A stretch of DNA of 64,000 bases from a marine bacterium B5-7 (GTDB taxonomy: Bacteria; Pseudomonadota; Gammaproteobacteria; Arenicellales; CAJQKF01), in assembly GCA_021604525.1 (NCBI GenBank), contig BQJD01000001.1:124001-188000 (forward strand), given 5' to 3'. A program made the position numbers and the translations under genes. The notes below the pieces were generated by a model. The model made no database searches, had not been told where the DNA came from, and saw only the letters and a program-made list of their open reading frames with translations. Positions 8,739 through 18,904 of the stretch are shown in pieces. Every line of letters begins with the position of its first letter. Within the stretch, counting starts at the first letter, position 1.

Positions 8739-8944
8739 TCATTGCGATCCTTAGCTGTAGCATCCATAAGTCGGGCGCGGACAATGTCACAAATGATGTG
8801 CACATTAAAGGTAAAATAGCGCGTTGCAATCGGTACTTTTACCTTGCATAGAGTATAAGTAAGACATAGATGCAAAGTATCATTGGCAGCAATGGCTGTC
8901 GTGCTTGAATTATTTGAAATCCAAACACGTTCTCACCCACAGAC

Positions 8945-10963
8945 ATGCGAAATTTCGAACTGGTCAGTGATTTTGAGCCTGCTGGGGATCAACCGGCAGC
9001 TATTGATACGCTGTGCGCCGGGATTGCCGACGGCGAGGCGTATCAAACTCTGCTTGGGGTGACCGGTTCCGGCAAGACATTTACGATGGCACAGGTTGTC
9101 CAACGTGAACAACGGCCGACATTAGTCATGGCGCCGAATAAAACACTGGCGGCGCAGCTCTATGCTGAACTGCGGGATTTCTTCCCGCGCAATGCTGTGG
9201 AGTATTTTGTTTCCTATTACGACTACTATCAGCCCGAGGCCTATGTGCCCTCGACCGATACGTATATCGAGAAGGATGCCTCTATCAATGACCACATCGA
9301 TCAGATGCGGTTGTCTGCTACCAAGGCATTGATGGAGCGACGCGACGTCATTATTGTCGCCACTGTGTCTGCTATTTATGGTCTCGGCGACCCGGATTCC
9401 TACCACAAGATGGTGCTGCACCTGCGTGAGGGGGCCGAATTGGATCAACGGGAGGCACTCCGTCGCCTGGCCGAACTTCAATACACTCGTAACGACATGG
9501 TTCTGGATCGCGGCATGTTCCGGGTGCGTGGCGATGTGATCGATGTGTTTCCTGCTGAATCTGAACGCTATGCGATCCGTATAGAGCTTTTCGGCGACGA
9601 AATTGAGCGTCTGAGTCAATTCGATCCGCTGACGGGTGAAGTCGATACACGTATTACCCGCTGGACGATCTACCCTAAATCACACTACGTAACTGCACGC
9701 GACACGGTAATTAATGCTACCAGTGAGATACGCGAAGAATTGATTGAACGACTCCGGGATTTGCGTGGCGCCAACAAATTGCTGGAGGCGCAAAGACTTG
9801 AGCAGCGCACACTTTACGATCTGGAAATGATGCACGAAGTCGGCTATTGCAGCGGTATCGAAAATTACTCCCGTTATCTGTCGGGCAGGGCGGCGGGCGA
9901 GCCGCCACCAACGTTGATGGAATATCTTCCGAAGGACGGACTACTGTTTATCGATGAAAGTCATGTGACCGTACCGCAGATCGGTGCGATGTATCGAGGT
10001 GATCGTTCGCGCAAGGAAAATCTGGTGGAATATGGTTTCAGGCTGCCGTCAGCGCTCGACAACCGGCCGCTGCGCATGGACGAATTCGAGGCGATCATGC
10101 CGCAGACGATTTTTGTTTCGGCCACCCCATCCGACTATGAAGCACGCCATTCGGGTACGCCGGTGGAACAGATTGTTCGGCCGACTGGCTTGATCGACCC
10201 GGATGTTCTGGTGCGTCCGGCGATAAATCAGGTTGACGATTTGATGTCAGAGATTCGAGCATGTACTGAGCGTGGTGAACGGGTACTGGTGACTACCCTG
10301 ACCAAACGCATGTCGGAGGATCTAAGCGACTACTTGAATGACAACGGTGTGCGTGTTCGGTATTTGCATTCGGACATCGATACGGTCGAACGTGTTGAGA
10401 TAATCCGTGATCTGCGTCTTGGGGCATTCGATGTTCTGGTGGGTATCAATCTTCTGCGAGAGGGGCTGGACCTGCCCGAAGTATCGCTGGTGGCAATTCT
10501 TGATGCTGACAAGGAGGGTTTTCTGAGATCGACACGATCGCTAATTCAGACTATTGGACGGGCGGCCCGACATTTGCATGGCCGGGCTATTCTTTATGCC
10601 GATCGGGAAACAGATTCGATGAAACGGGCCCTGGAAGAAACGGCACGTCGTCGCAATAGGCAGGAGGCGCATAACCTGGCCAACGGCATTACACCAAAGG
10701 GTGTTGAGAAACGGGTCCGCGAGTTGATTGAGGGCGTGCATGCCGGCGGCAGTACTGCACGCAGCAACAGCCGGGGAGGGGGCAGGCGCCGTGGTGCCAG
10801 TCCGGTTCCTGATGTGCCGATGGATCCGATGGAGGCGGCAGCCAGGATCAAAACACTGGAGAAGCAGATGCACAATTATGCCCGGGATCTTGAATTTGAA
10901 CAGGCAGCCCAGGTTCGCGATGAGATATCGGAACTTAAAAAAACTTTCTACTCCGCCGCCTGA
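8945..10963 (+). CDS. uvrB: Excinuclease ABC subunit B
   Basis: 672 residues, the usual UvrB length. Walker A GVTGSGKT lies at residues 38-45, the damage-verifying beta-hairpin region has [12 protein letters not shown] near 92-103, the DEAD-like motif is [11 protein letters not shown], helicase motif VI-type QTIGRAARH occurs near 540, and the C-terminal UVR motif ([17 protein letters not shown]) sits at about 640-657, where UvrC is contacted. UvrB receives DNA from UvrA, verifies the lesion and recruits UvrC for dual incision. The gene stands alone, followed by tRNA-Val. I looked for a LexA box in the 200 bases upstream and saw none, so SOS control is not supported here. Confidence 0.98.
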   Translation: MRNFELVSDFEPAGDQPAAIDTLCAGIADGEAYQTLLGVTGSGKTFTMAQVVQREQRPTLVMAPNKTLAAQLYAELRDFFPRNAVEYFVSYYDYYQPEAYVPSTDTYIEKDASINDHIDQMRLSATKALMERRDVIIVATVSAIYGLGDPDSYHKMVLHLREGAELDQREALRRLAELQYTRNDMVLDRGMFRVRGDVIDVFPAESERYAIRIELFGDEIERLSQFDPLTGEVDTRITRWTIYPKSHYVTARDTVINATSEIREELIERLRDLRGANKLLEAQRLEQRTLYDLEMMHEVGYCSGIENYSRYLSGRAAGEPPPTLMEYLPKDGLLFIDESHVTVPQIGAMYRGDRSRKENLVEYGFRLPSALDNRPLRMDEFEAIMPQTIFVSATPSDYEARHSGTPVEQIVRPTGLIDPDVLVRPAINQVDDLMSEIRACTERGERVLVTTLTKRMSEDLSDYLNDNGVRVRYLHSDIDTVERVEIIRDLRLGAFDVLVGINLLREGLDLPEVSLVAILDADKEGFLRSTRSLIQTIGRAARHLHGRAILYADRETDSMKRALEETARRRNRQEAHNLANGITPKGVEKRVRELIEGVHAGGSTARSNSRGGGRRRGASPVPDVPMDPMEAAARIKTLEKQMHNYARDLEFEQAAQVRDEISELKKTFYSAA

Positions 10964-11125
10964 TGGTATTCATGTGGGCCTGACATACATTCATCTCGTG
11001 TTGCACAAATGCTGTTGAAGGCATTGAATAGCAGCGTCTTTGTATGATATTTTCCGCCGTCCTGTCGGCCAGTGATTTTAGCCAATTTCAACGGCAAGAT
11101 TCGGATGTTCCCGATAGGCACTTGA

Positions 11126-11200
11126 AGGCGCGTAGCTCAGTGGTAGAGCACTACCTTGACATGGTAGTGGTCGGTGGTTCGATCCCACTCGCGCCTACCA
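11126..11200 (+). tRNA. tRNA-Val (GAC)
   Basis: A 75-nt cloverleaf: acceptor AGGCGCG pairs with CGCGCCT, with discriminator A and encoded CCA at 11198-11200. Anticodon stem CTACC/GGTAG encloses TTGACAT, giving anticodon GAC. The T-loop is TTCGATC. It is followed directly by a rho-independent terminator and then thrS. Confidence 0.96.
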
Positions 11201-11211
11201 TATTCCAACCT

Positions 11212-11238
11212 CCCCGGTTCTGCCGGGGATTGTTTTTT
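11212..11238 (+). terminator. Rho-independent terminator between tRNA-Val and thrS
   Basis: Stem CCCCGG (11212-11217) pairs with CCGGGG (11223-11228) around loop TTCTG, followed by ATTG and six T residues at 11233-11238. It lies 11 bases after the tRNA end and only 6 bases before the thrS start codon, so it occupies the place where a Shine-Dalgarno sequence for thrS would normally be. Confidence 0.82.
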
Positions 11239-11243
11239 ATCCC

Positions 11244-13142
11244 ATGGTAACAATCACATTACCCGATGGCGCTAGCCGCCAATACGATGCGCCGCTGACC
11301 GCGCAGAAGGTCGTTGAGGATATTGGTGCCGGGCTTGCCAAGGCTGCGGTGGCGGCAGTCGTTGATGACGTCCCGGTCGATCTTTCTCATGTCATCGACC
11401 ATGATTGTCGCTTTGAAGTCTACCGTAGCCAGGATGATGCCGGTCTTGAAGTTATTCGTCATTCCACTGCGCATTTGCTGGCGCAGGCGGTGAAACAGCT
11501 CTTTCCCGATGCCCAGGTGACAATCGGACCTGTCATCGAAGACGGTTTTTACTACGATTTTGCCTACCCGAAAGGATTTGTCGAAGATGATCTTGAACGC
11601 ATCGAACAGCGTATGCAGGAACTTGTGGGGGCTAACTATCCGGTCATCCGCGAGGAAATGCCCCGCGATGACGCGGTGCAACTCTTTCAGGAAATGGGCG
11701 AAAATTACAAAGCCGAAATTATCGCCTCGATACCCCCTGAACAGACCATTTCACTATATCGTCAGGACGATTTTATCGATCTGTGTCGGGGTCCCCACGT
11801 ACCGTCTACCGGCAAGCTTGGCGCATTCAAGCTGACCAAACTGGCCGGTGCCTACTGGCGTGGTGATTCGCGTAATGAAATGCTGCAACGCATTTACGGC
11901 ACAGCATGGCCAGACAAAAAAGCACTTAAAGCCTATCTCAGACGACTGGAAGAGGCTGAGAAACGCGACCATAGGCGTCTCGGCAAACAGCTCGATCTAT
12001 TCCATTTTCAGGAAGAAGCACCCGGTATGGCGTTCTGGCATAAAGATGGCTGGACATTGTTCAGTATCGTTCAGGATTACATGCACCGCATTACTCTTGA
12101 ATACGGTTACCAGGAAGTGCAGACACCGCAGATACTTGATCGATCGTTGTGGGAACGTTCGGGCCACTGGGATAAATTTCAGGAAAACATCTTTACCACC
12201 AGCGTTGAGAACCGCGATTACGCCATCAAACCCATGAACTGCCCGGGACACGTGCAGATATTCAACCAGGGGTTGAAAAGCTATCGCGATCTGCCCATTC
12301 GCATCAGTGAGTTCGGCGTGGTGCATCGTAATGAGCCGTCTGGAACTCTGCATGGCTTGTTCCGTTTGCGCCGTTTTACCCAGGATGATGCCCACGTATT
12401 TTGCAGCGAAAGTCAGCTGGACGATGAAATTGCGACTCTGATCGATCTGACCTATCGCGTTTACAATCATTTCGGTTTCGATGATATTGAAGTTGCCTTA
12501 TCAACCCGCCCTGAAAAGCGCGTTGGTGAAGACGAATTATGGGAACGCGCTGAGATTGCACTGGCAAAATCCCTGGACGACAAGGGCATTGCCTATCGAC
12601 TGCAGCCGGGCGAGGGTGCATTTTATGGCCCAAAAATTGAATTTGTGCTGCGCGACAGCATCGGACGTAGCTGGCAATGCGGAACCATACAACTGGATTT
12701 CTTCATGCCGGGGCGCCTTGGTGCGCGATTTATCGATGAGCACGGCGATAAGCAGGTGCCGGTGATGATTCACCGTGCGATTTTAGGATCTATCGAGCGT
12801 TTTGTCGGAATTCTCATAGAGGATACTGAAGGTCGGCTGCCTCTGTGGCTGAGTCCGAACCAGGCAGTTGTGCTCTCGATTACCGATAAACATTCGAATT
12901 GGGTGCAAAAAGTTCAGGAAATACTTGAAAAACAGGGGTTGAGGGTCTTTTCGGACTTGAGAAACGAGAAAATCGGCTATAAAATCCGTGAACACACTTT
13001 GCATAGAATCCCCTACCTGCTGGTCGTCGGTGATCGTGAGGTAGAAAGCAACTCCGTTGCCGTGCGAACGCGTACAGGTGAAGACCTGGGTACCATGAAA
13101 CTGGAGGAAATATCCTCCCTTTTATTGGCAGACCACGCGTAA
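11244..13142 (+). CDS. thrS: Threonyl-tRNA synthetase
   Basis: 632 residues, class II synthetase. The N-terminal TGS domain starts at once with VTITLPDG, fixing the ATG at 11244. The editing domain follows with [11 protein letters not shown] and [10 protein letters not shown]. The catalytic core has PMNCPGH (zinc-binding cysteine), motif 2 [14 protein letters not shown] and motif 3 [13 protein letters not shown]. The anticodon-binding domain closes the protein. It attaches threonine to tRNA-Thr and clears mischarged serine. It heads the conserved translation block. The start codon has no clear Shine-Dalgarno; the only purine run (GGGGA, 11225-11229) is in the 3' strand of the terminator stem. 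In E. coli thrS is autoregulated by leader structures, but whether this hairpin is part of such a control is unknown. Confidence 0.98.
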   Translation: MVTITLPDGASRQYDAPLTAQKVVEDIGAGLAKAAVAAVVDDVPVDLSHVIDHDCRFEVYRSQDDAGLEVIRHSTAHLLAQAVKQLFPDAQVTIGPVIEDGFYYDFAYPKGFVEDDLERIEQRMQELVGANYPVIREEMPRDDAVQLFQEMGENYKAEIIASIPPEQTISLYRQDDFIDLCRGPHVPSTGKLGAFKLTKLAGAYWRGDSRNEMLQRIYGTAWPDKKALKAYLRRLEEAEKRDHRRLGKQLDLFHFQEEAPGMAFWHKDGWTLFSIVQDYMHRITLEYGYQEVQTPQILDRSLWERSGHWDKFQENIFTTSVENRDYAIKPMNCPGHVQIFNQGLKSYRDLPIRISEFGVVHRNEPSGTLHGLFRLRRFTQDDAHVFCSESQLDDEIATLIDLTYRVYNHFGFDDIEVALSTRPEKRVGEDELWERAEIALAKSLDDKGIAYRLQPGEGAFYGPKIEFVLRDSIGRSWQCGTIQLDFFMPGRLGARFIDEHGDKQVPVMIHRAILGSIERFVGILIEDTEGRLPLWLSPNQAVVLSITDKHSNWVQKVQEILEKQGLRVFSDLRNEKIGYKIREHTLHRIPYLLVVGDREVESNSVAVRTRTGEDLGTMKLEEISSLLLADHA

Positions 13143-13176
13143 TGCACGGCACTATTACGTTTAGAGGAATTTAGCG

Positions 13177-13695
13177 ATAGCGCAAGACAAACAACAGCGG
13201 ATAAATGATCAGATTTCCGCACAAACCGTTCGTTTGATAGATGCTGAAGGAAACCAGGCTGGTATTTTGCCAATAGAAGAGGCTTTGGAGCAGGCGGCTG
13301 CTGTGGGTCTCGATCTAGTAGAAATCTCGCCAAATGCCGAACCACCGGTCTGCCGGATCATGGATTTCGGCAAGCATCTATATAATTCGAGCAAAAAGCG
13401 CCAGGAGGCTCGGAAAAAGCAAAAACAGATTGTTGTCAAGGAAGTTAAATTTCGCCCGGGAACCGATGTCGGTGATTATGATGTCAAGCTTCGTAAGCTG
13501 ATTCAGTTCCTGTCAGATGGCAACAAGGCAAAAATTACACTGAGATTTCGGGGTAGGGAGATGGCTCACCAGGATCTCGGCATGAAAATGCTCAAACGTG
13601 TCGAGAGCGATCTCGAAGAGTACGCGGTAGTTGAGCAGCATCCGAAAATGGAAGGGCGCCAGATGGTGATGGTACTTAATCCAATTCGTAAGTAA
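13177..13695 (+). CDS. infC: Translation initiation factor IF-3, apparent AUA start
   Basis: The frame encodes a complete IF-3: N-domain [14 protein letters not shown], the hallmark [19 protein letters not shown], basic linker [12 protein letters not shown], and C-domain [14 protein letters not shown] through [10 protein letters not shown]. Homology begins well upstream of the first ATG (13234), which would cut off about 19 conserved residues. The frame is closed by TAG at 13162, and the only plausible initiator is ATA at 13177-13179, eight bases after GAGGA (13164-13168). That gives 172 residues, close to the usual 175-180. E. coli infC uses AUU, which IF-3 itself rejects, giving autorepression; AUA should behave alike. 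The gene lies 34 bases after thrS. Confidence 0.95.
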   Translation: MAQDKQQRINDQISAQTVRLIDAEGNQAGILPIEEALEQAAAVGLDLVEISPNAEPPVCRIMDFGKHLYNSSKKRQEARKKQKQIVVKEVKFRPGTDVGDYDVKLRKLIQFLSDGNKAKITLRFRGREMAHQDLGMKMLKRVESDLEEYAVVEQHPKMEGRQMVMVLNPIRK

Positions 13696-13775
13696 GAACA
13701 CATGATTGCCGGGTCAGGCGTACCTGGAAACTGAATCACCATATTTAACAGCAAGATTTTCGGAGATATCGGCAC

Positions 13776-13973
13776 ATGCCTAAACTGAAAACCAACCGTG
13801 GTGCAGCCAAGCGGTTTAAAAAAACGGCTAGCGGTCGATTTAAGCGGTCACAAGGATATCTAAACCATATCCTGACTACGAAGTCGACAAAAAGAAAACG
13901 CCATCTGCGACACGCGTTACTGGTGCATAGCGCCGATCAAGACGCCGTAAAGCAGATGCTACCTTACGCCTGA
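13776..13973 (+). CDS. rpmI: 50S ribosomal protein L35
   Basis: 65 residues, highly basic. It starts [17 protein letters not shown] and contains [16 protein letters not shown], both characteristic of bL35. The length is the standard one. It lies between infC (80-base gap) and rplT (21-base gap), the universal order in gammaproteobacteria. In E. coli the infC-rpmI gap and rpmI start hold the operator by which L20 represses the operon; the 80 bases here have room for it, but I cannot demonstrate the fold. Confidence 0.98.
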   Translation: MPKLKTNRGAAKRFKKTASGRFKRSQGYLNHILTTKSTKRKRHLRHALLVHSADQDAVKQMLPYA

Positions 13974-13994
13974 ATTAGAGCAAAGAGGTCATAA

Positions 13995-14354
13995 ATGCCT
14001 AGAGTGAAAAGGGGCGTAACTGCCCATGCGCGCCATAAAAAGGTGCGCGAGTTAGCCAAAGGGTATCGCGGCGCACGTAAAAACGTGTACCGCGTCGCAT
14101 CCCAGGCAGTCGACAAAGCCGGTCAATATGCCTATCGCGATCGTCGCCAGCGTAAGCGCCAATTTCGTGCCTTGTGGATTGTCAGAATCAATGCTGCAGC
14201 CCGTCAGTTCGATCTGTCCTATAGCCGTATGATTAATGGATTACATAATGCCGGCATTGAGGTCGATCGAAAAGTGTTGGCTGATCTTGCCGTTCACGAC
14301 ATTGCTGCCTTTGGTGTCCTCGCGAATCAGGCTAAGGAAGCGCTAGTCGCTTGA
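13995..14354 (+). CDS. rplT: 50S ribosomal protein L20
   Basis: 119 residues beginning [16 protein letters not shown] and including [21 protein letters not shown], the conserved core of bL20. The long basic N-terminal extension reaches into 23S rRNA; the globular C-domain contacts rRNA and, in E. coli, the operon messenger for autocontrol. A Shine-Dalgarno GAGGT stands about 7 bases before the ATG. A stable hairpin lies 49 bases downstream, before pheS. Confidence 0.98.
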   Translation: MPRVKRGVTAHARHKKVRELAKGYRGARKNVYRVASQAVDKAGQYAYRDRRQRKRQFRALWIVRINAAARQFDLSYSRMINGLHNAGIEVDRKVLADLAVHDIAAFGVLANQAKEALVA

Positions 14355-14402
14355 ACCCATACCGGGTGCTAACCGAGCTTACCCGGTAACCCGAAAAGCA
14401 CA

Positions 14403-14425
14403 CCGGGCGGTAGCTGTCCGCCCGG
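14403..14425 (+). promoter_or_regulatory. Stable hairpin in rplT-pheS gap
   Basis: A perfect 8-bp stem CCGGGCGG / CCGCCCGG around a 7-base loop (TAGCTGT). There is no following T-run, so it is not a standard rho-independent terminator. In E. coli pheST is controlled by attenuation through the Phe-rich pheM leader peptide; I see no Phe-rich short frame here. A processing or pausing structure is equally possible. Confidence 0.45.
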
Positions 14426-14487
14426 AAGAATTGCCGGTGGTTGCTGCTCGGTGCGATTTAACGCCCGATAGTTGAAACGGTGACCGA

Positions 14488-15519
14488 TTGAGCAACCCCA
14501 CACTCGAAAATCTGCAAATACTTGCACGTGAGTCTCTCGATTCAATCGAGGCATCCCGCGATGCCGACGAACTCGAGATGCTCCGTGTACGCTATCTCGG
14601 CAAAAAAGGAATTGTGACTGAGCAACTCAAGCTGATTCCCACGCTTGAACCTGTCGATCGCAAAGATTTCGGCCAATCCGTCAATTCGCTCAAGCAGAAG
14701 CTCAATCAGGCAATTAAAACCCGTAGTGAATCACTTGCCCGCGATGCGATTGAATCACAGCTTGTAAGTGAAGAGCTCGATGTTACATTGCCAGGCCGCT
14801 ATGGTACGGCTGGGTCAGTGCACCCGATTACCCGCACGATAACCCGAATGCAGGAAATATTTGACGGCCTGGGTTTCGATGTAGCTGAGGGGCCGGAAAT
14901 TGAAGACGAATTTTATAATTTCGATGCGCTCAATATTCCTGCCGAGCACCCCGCCCGCGCAATGCACGACACTTTTTATGTCGATGATTCGAGAGTCTTG
15001 AGAACCCATACATCGCCGGTCCAGATTCGCTATATGGAAGATCACACGCCGCCGTTACAAGTCGTGGCGCCAGGACGCGTGTATCGATGCGATTCGGACA
15101 TCACACATACGCCGATGTTTCATCAGATTGAAGGCCTGTCAGTGGGCGAGGGTGTCACATTCGGTCACCTGAAAGGTGTGCTCACCCATTTTCTCCAGGC
15201 TTTTTTCGAAGCAGATCTAAAACTGCAATTTCGTCCGTCCTATTTCCCCTTCACAGAGCCATCTGCGGAAGTCGATATATCCTGCGTCTTTTGTGGCGGC
15301 AATGGGTGTCGTGTGTGTAAACAAACGGGTTGGATCGAGATACTTGGTTGCGGCATGGTCCACCCGGCGGTGTTCAAGCACGTAAAAATCGATTCAGAAA
15401 AGTACACCGGTTATGCATTTGGTTTGGGTGTTGAGCGCCTCGCCATGCTTCGCTACGGTATCGATGATTTACGCATGTTGTTTGAAAACGATGTCAGTTT
15501 TCTGGCTCAGTTTCATTAG
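14488..15519 (+). CDS. pheS: Phenylalanyl-tRNA synthetase alpha subunit (TTG start)
   Basis: 343 residues. The N-terminal coiled coil (about 1-85) is followed by the class II catalytic domain with [10 protein letters not shown], motif 2 region [11 protein letters not shown], and motif 3 [16 protein letters not shown]. The frame upstream of TTG at 14488 meets TGA at 14473 with no ATG or GTG between, so the rare TTG start is well supported; the preceding purines (ACGGTGA) are a weak ribosome-binding site. Works as an alpha2beta2 tetramer with PheT, whose gene starts 9 bases downstream. [17 protein letters not shown] cysteine cluster near residue 260 is a known feature of many PheS proteins. Confidence 0.98.
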   Translation: MSNPTLENLQILARESLDSIEASRDADELEMLRVRYLGKKGIVTEQLKLIPTLEPVDRKDFGQSVNSLKQKLNQAIKTRSESLARDAIESQLVSEELDVTLPGRYGTAGSVHPITRTITRMQEIFDGLGFDVAEGPEIEDEFYNFDALNIPAEHPARAMHDTFYVDDSRVLRTHTSPVQIRYMEDHTPPLQVVAPGRVYRCDSDITHTPMFHQIEGLSVGEGVTFGHLKGVLTHFLQAFFEADLKLQFRPSYFPFTEPSAEVDISCVFCGGNGCRVCKQTGWIEILGCGMVHPAVFKHVKIDSEKYTGYAFGLGVERLAMLRYGIDDLRMLFENDVSFLAQFH

Positions 15520-15528
15520 GGGTTCAGT

Positions 15529-17904
15529 ATGCTGATTAATGAAACGTGGCTTAAGTCGTGGGTCAAAACCGATATTGATGTAACCGATTTATCCGAATCC
15601 CTAACCCTTGCGGGTCTTGAGGTTGCGGGTGTTACGCGTTGCGAATCGTTGTCCCCCCAGGTAGTGGTAGGTGAGATAGTTGCCATTGAGAATCATCCTT
15701 CGTCAAACAAATTGACACTATGTGACGTGGATATTGGTAAGCACCGCCCTTTGAAAGTTGTTTGCGGCGCGCCTAACGCCCGTGTTGGCGTGAAAAGCGC
15801 CATGGCATTGATCGGTGCAGAGTTACCCGGCAAGGGCAAGATCGCCAAGGCGCGTATTCAGGATATCGTGTCGTCAGGCATGCTGTGCTCGTTTGCGGAG
15901 CTTGGCATCGATGAGGATGTTGACGGAATTGCTGAATTCGACTCCACGGCAAAAAACGGTGTTCCAGTAAATGACCACCTCGGACTTGTCGATAACGTCC
16001 TTGATATCGAATTGACGCCAAATCGGGGTGATTGCCTGAGTGTTTCGGGTATCGCTCGCGAAGTATCGACGTTGACATCGACTGTGGTTCGTGGTCCTAA
16101 ACTTAAGCCTTATCGAGCGACATCTGGCCGTAAATTTTCCATCTCGATAAAGGTCCCGGAAGATTGCCCCCGTTACGTCGGACGGGTTATAGAAGGCATC
16201 CGTGTGGATGCGCGCACGCCGGATTTTATCCGTGAAAGGCTGCGTAAATGCGGCCTGCGACCCATCAGCCTGGCTGTTGATATCACCAATTACGTGATGC
16301 TGGAATTGGGTCAACCGATGCACGCCTTTGACCTCGATAAACTCAATCGCGGCATTATTGTCCGTCATTCACGTAAGGGTGAGGAAATCGATCTTCTTGA
16401 TGGATCTCACATGGAAATTCCTGCGGGTACACTGCTCATCGCCGATTATCGTGGCCCGATTGCGCTTGCCGGAATCATGGGAGGGGCAGATACGGCAATT
16501 TCCGGCGAAACAACCCATATTTTGCTTGAATCTGCCTGCTTTCGGCCGGGTGCAATCGCAGGTCGTGCTCGTGCAATCGGTATGCATACTGATTCATCTC
16601 ATCGATTTGAACGTGGTGTTGATCCCGAATTGCAGGTCACCGCAATCCAGCGTGCTACTGAATTGCTTGTGAGTGCCGCCGGGGGCAGTGCCGGCCCGGT
16701 TATCGATGTTGTGTCAAAAAAAGACATGCCCCGTCGCCAGGACATCACATTAAGACGTGAGCGGCTGCATTCAGTACTGGGCATTAAAATTCGCGATGTC
16801 GAAGTCGAACGCATTCTGAATCGCCTTGGCATGAATGTTCGCGCCCTGCTCAAGGGTTGGCGAGTTCGGCCGCCCAGCCCACGATATGATATTGAAGGTG
16901 AACATGACCTGATTGAAGAAGTTGCCCGGATCTATGGTTACCAGAATATCCCAGCCGTATCGCCACGCGCCGAACCAGGACATCGTAACCGCACGGAGTC
17001 ACGTCTTACTCCGGATCGCTTCAAACATTTTCTGGTTGATCGCGATTATCGCGAGATCATTTCCTACAGTTTTGTTGATCCGACAGATCAGGCCCGCATG
17101 GATCCTGGCAACGATACCATCACTCTCAAAAATCCAATTGCCTCAAATATGTCGGTCATGCGTACCACTCTGTGGACTGGGCTGATTACGATTCTTGCGT
17201 CGAATTATCGGCGGCAGCACCGCCGGATAAGACTATTTGAAACCGGCCATGTGTTCTTAACTGAATCGAATCAACGTATTGAGAAATCGCGATTTGGCGG
17301 CGCCGTCACGGGTCCCTTGATGCGCAATGACTGGGGCGATGGGCGATTGATCGATTTTTTTGACGTTAAAGGCGAAATTGAGTCATTACTGGCTATCAAT
17401 GGCTGTCGCGAAGCATTCTCATTTCTCCCTGGCAGGCATCCGGCATTACACCCCGGGCAGTGTGCGCGAATCACCCGATCGGGTAAAACCATCGGCTGGC
17501 TTGGCAGAATGCACCCAATACTGCAGAAAGAATACGGTCTGGATCAACCGGTTTACCTGTTTGAGATGGAAATGAAGGGATTAATCGAATCCAGTGTTCC
17601 AGAGTACGAGCCGATATCGAAATTCCCTGCTACCCGTCGCGATTTATCCATTGTTGTTGACCAATCGGTAAGTGCATCACGACTTCGCGATACCATCAAT
17701 TCTTCAGGTGGGAAACGGCTTGTGGACGTGGAACTATTTGACATTTATCAGGGAAAAGGCGTTCCGGATGGTCAAAGAAGTCTTTCATATACCTTGACCT
17801 TGCAAGATTCTTCACGCAATCTAACGGATGAGGATATTGAGGAGGTCACCCGTCGTATTTTGAATGCGGTTGAAAAAAGAACGGGTGGAAAACTAAGAAC
17901 GTAA
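15529..17904 (+). CDS. pheT: Phenylalanyl-tRNA synthetase beta subunit
   Basis: 791 residues, typical length. In order: N-terminal domain, the tRNA-binding EMAP/OB fold ([20 protein letters not shown]), the B3/B4 editing region ([17 protein letters not shown]), the B5 domain, the catalytic-like core, and the C-terminal ferredoxin-fold anticodon-binding domain ([14 protein letters not shown]). It provides editing of Tyr-tRNA-Phe and structural support for PheS. The start is ATG after AGGGGT. It is immediately followed by ihfA, the standard arrangement. Confidence 0.98.
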   Translation: MLINETWLKSWVKTDIDVTDLSESLTLAGLEVAGVTRCESLSPQVVVGEIVAIENHPSSNKLTLCDVDIGKHRPLKVVCGAPNARVGVKSAMALIGAELPGKGKIAKARIQDIVSSGMLCSFAELGIDEDVDGIAEFDSTAKNGVPVNDHLGLVDNVLDIELTPNRGDCLSVSGIAREVSTLTSTVVRGPKLKPYRATSGRKFSISIKVPEDCPRYVGRVIEGIRVDARTPDFIRERLRKCGLRPISLAVDITNYVMLELGQPMHAFDLDKLNRGIIVRHSRKGEEIDLLDGSHMEIPAGTLLIADYRGPIALAGIMGGADTAISGETTHILLESACFRPGAIAGRARAIGMHTDSSHRFERGVDPELQVTAIQRATELLVSAAGGSAGPVIDVVSKKDMPRRQDITLRRERLHSVLGIKIRDVEVERILNRLGMNVRALLKGWRVRPPSPRYDIEGEHDLIEEVARIYGYQNIPAVSPRAEPGHRNRTESRLTPDRFKHFLVDRDYREIISYSFVDPTDQARMDPGNDTITLKNPIASNMSVMRTTLWTGLITILASNYRRQHRRIRLFETGHVFLTESNQRIEKSRFGGAVTGPLMRNDWGDGRLIDFFDVKGEIESLLAINGCREAFSFLPGRHPALHPGQCARITRSGKTIGWLGRMHPILQKEYGLDQPVYLFEMEMKGLIESSVPEYEPISKFPATRRDLSIVVDQSVSASRLRDTINSSGGKRLVDVELFDIYQGKGVPDGQRSLSYTLTLQDSSRNLTDEDIEEVTRRILNAVEKRTGGKLRT

Positions 17905-17921
17905 ACAGTGACAAAATTATT

Positions 17922-18257
17922 ATGTCTTCAACTATAACCAAAGCAGAACTCGCTGCGGCACTCCACGTGGAGGTCGGCTTGAACAAGCGGGAAGCAAAAG
18001 ATTTCGTCGATCTGTTTTTCGAGAAAATCAGGCAGTCACTTGAGGAAGGAAATGCTGTCAAGCTATCCGGATTTGGTGGATTTAGCATCCGTGATAAGAG
18101 TCAACGACCAGGGCGCAATCCCAAGACTGGCGAAGAGGTTGCCGTCTCGGCAAGACGAGTGGTCACATTCAAGGCTAGCCAGAAATTAAAAGATGATGTT
18201 GCCGATAATGTCGATGTAATTAATCGATTTATCGAAGAGCAGGGAGGTGTGCGATGA
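17922..18257 (+). CDS. ihfA: Integration host factor subunit alpha
   Basis: 111 residues of the HU/IHF family. Diagnostic features are [24 protein letters not shown] with the DNA-intercalating proline, then [13 protein letters not shown]. The C-terminal tail is about 10 residues longer than in E. coli. IHF alpha with IHF beta bends DNA sharply and shapes promoters, recombination sites and replication origins. The position after pheT confirms ihfA rather than another HU paralogue. The stop overlaps the next gene by 4 bases (ATGA). Confidence 0.97.
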   Translation: MSSTITKAELAAALHVEVGLNKREAKDFVDLFFEKIRQSLEEGNAVKLSGFGGFSIRDKSQRPGRNPKTGEEVAVSARRVVTFKASQKLKDDVADNVDVINRFIEEQGGVR

Positions 18258-18619
18258 CCATGCTCGATCCCAGCTCCAATGAACTGCCACCGATACCTGG
18301 TAAGCGGTACTTCACCATAGGCGAGGTGAGTGAACTGTGTGCCGTTAAGCCCCATGTGCTACGATACTGGGAGCAAGAGTTTCCACAGCTAAAACCAGTA
18401 AAACGTCGGGGCAACCGACGTTACTACCAACGTCACGAAGTTCAGTTGATTCGTACCATTCGCATGCTACTTTATATCGATGGCTTTACCATCAGCGGTG
18501 CCCGCAATCAGCTTGAGGTTGATAGCGACAAAGGTGGTAAAAATAGTCTTGGCTCGCAGCAATCAATCAAGTCGATTGTCGAGGAGCTTGAGGAGATTTC
18601 CGCACTTCTGGAAGTCTAG
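18254..18619 (+). CDS. MerR-family regulator downstream of ihfA
   Basis: 121 residues. The winged helix MerR signature is clear: [23 protein letters not shown] and [12 protein letters not shown], residues about 17-62, then a short helical C-terminus for dimerisation with no effector-binding cysteines. A small MerR-like gene at this place is a conserved neighbour of ihfA in many gammaproteobacteria; its target is not established to my knowledge. It overlaps ihfA by 4 bases, so translation is coupled. A second ATG at 18260 is a possible alternative start. Confidence 0.92.
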   Translation: MTMLDPSSNELPPIPGKRYFTIGEVSELCAVKPHVLRYWEQEFPQLKPVKRRGNRRYYQRHEVQLIRTIRMLLYIDGFTISGARNQLEVDSDKGGKNSLGSQQSIKSIVEELEEISALLEV

Positions 18620-18624
18620 ATAAA

Positions 18625-18702
<78 letters not shown>

Positions 18703-18717
18703 TAATCCAGGATCGAT

Positions 18718-18744
18718 AAAGCCGTCTTAGTGACGGCTTTTTTA
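18718..18744 (+). terminator. Rho-independent terminator after tRNA-Pro
   Basis: Stem AAAGCCGTC / GACGGCTTT around loop TTAGT, followed by more T residues to 18743. It ends the translation operon and tRNA transcript before the TRAP transporter genes. Confidence 0.88.
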
Positions 18745-18904
18745 CGTGCTTATACTTCCTTGCCATGACCTTGCGACTTTCGTCAAAGTATTGCCGAGAA
18801 ACAATGAATTAGGGTAGTCTGTAAAGGTTAAGGAACAAGGGTCATCGAAATCCTTGGTAACCTGACGATAATAATTATTAATACTATTCCTACAGGAGCG
18901 AGAC

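Noticed and set aside
8739-8944. LexA (SOS) box upstream of uvrB
   Set aside because: No CTGT-N8-ACAG pattern was found in the 200 bases before the gene.
9122-9619. 165-residue open frame on the minus strand inside uvrB
   Set aside because: It lies antisense to the conserved uvrB core, has no family motifs and no ribosome-binding site.
11997-12470. 157-residue minus-strand open frame inside thrS
   Set aside because: Antisense to a universally conserved synthetase domain with no independent support.
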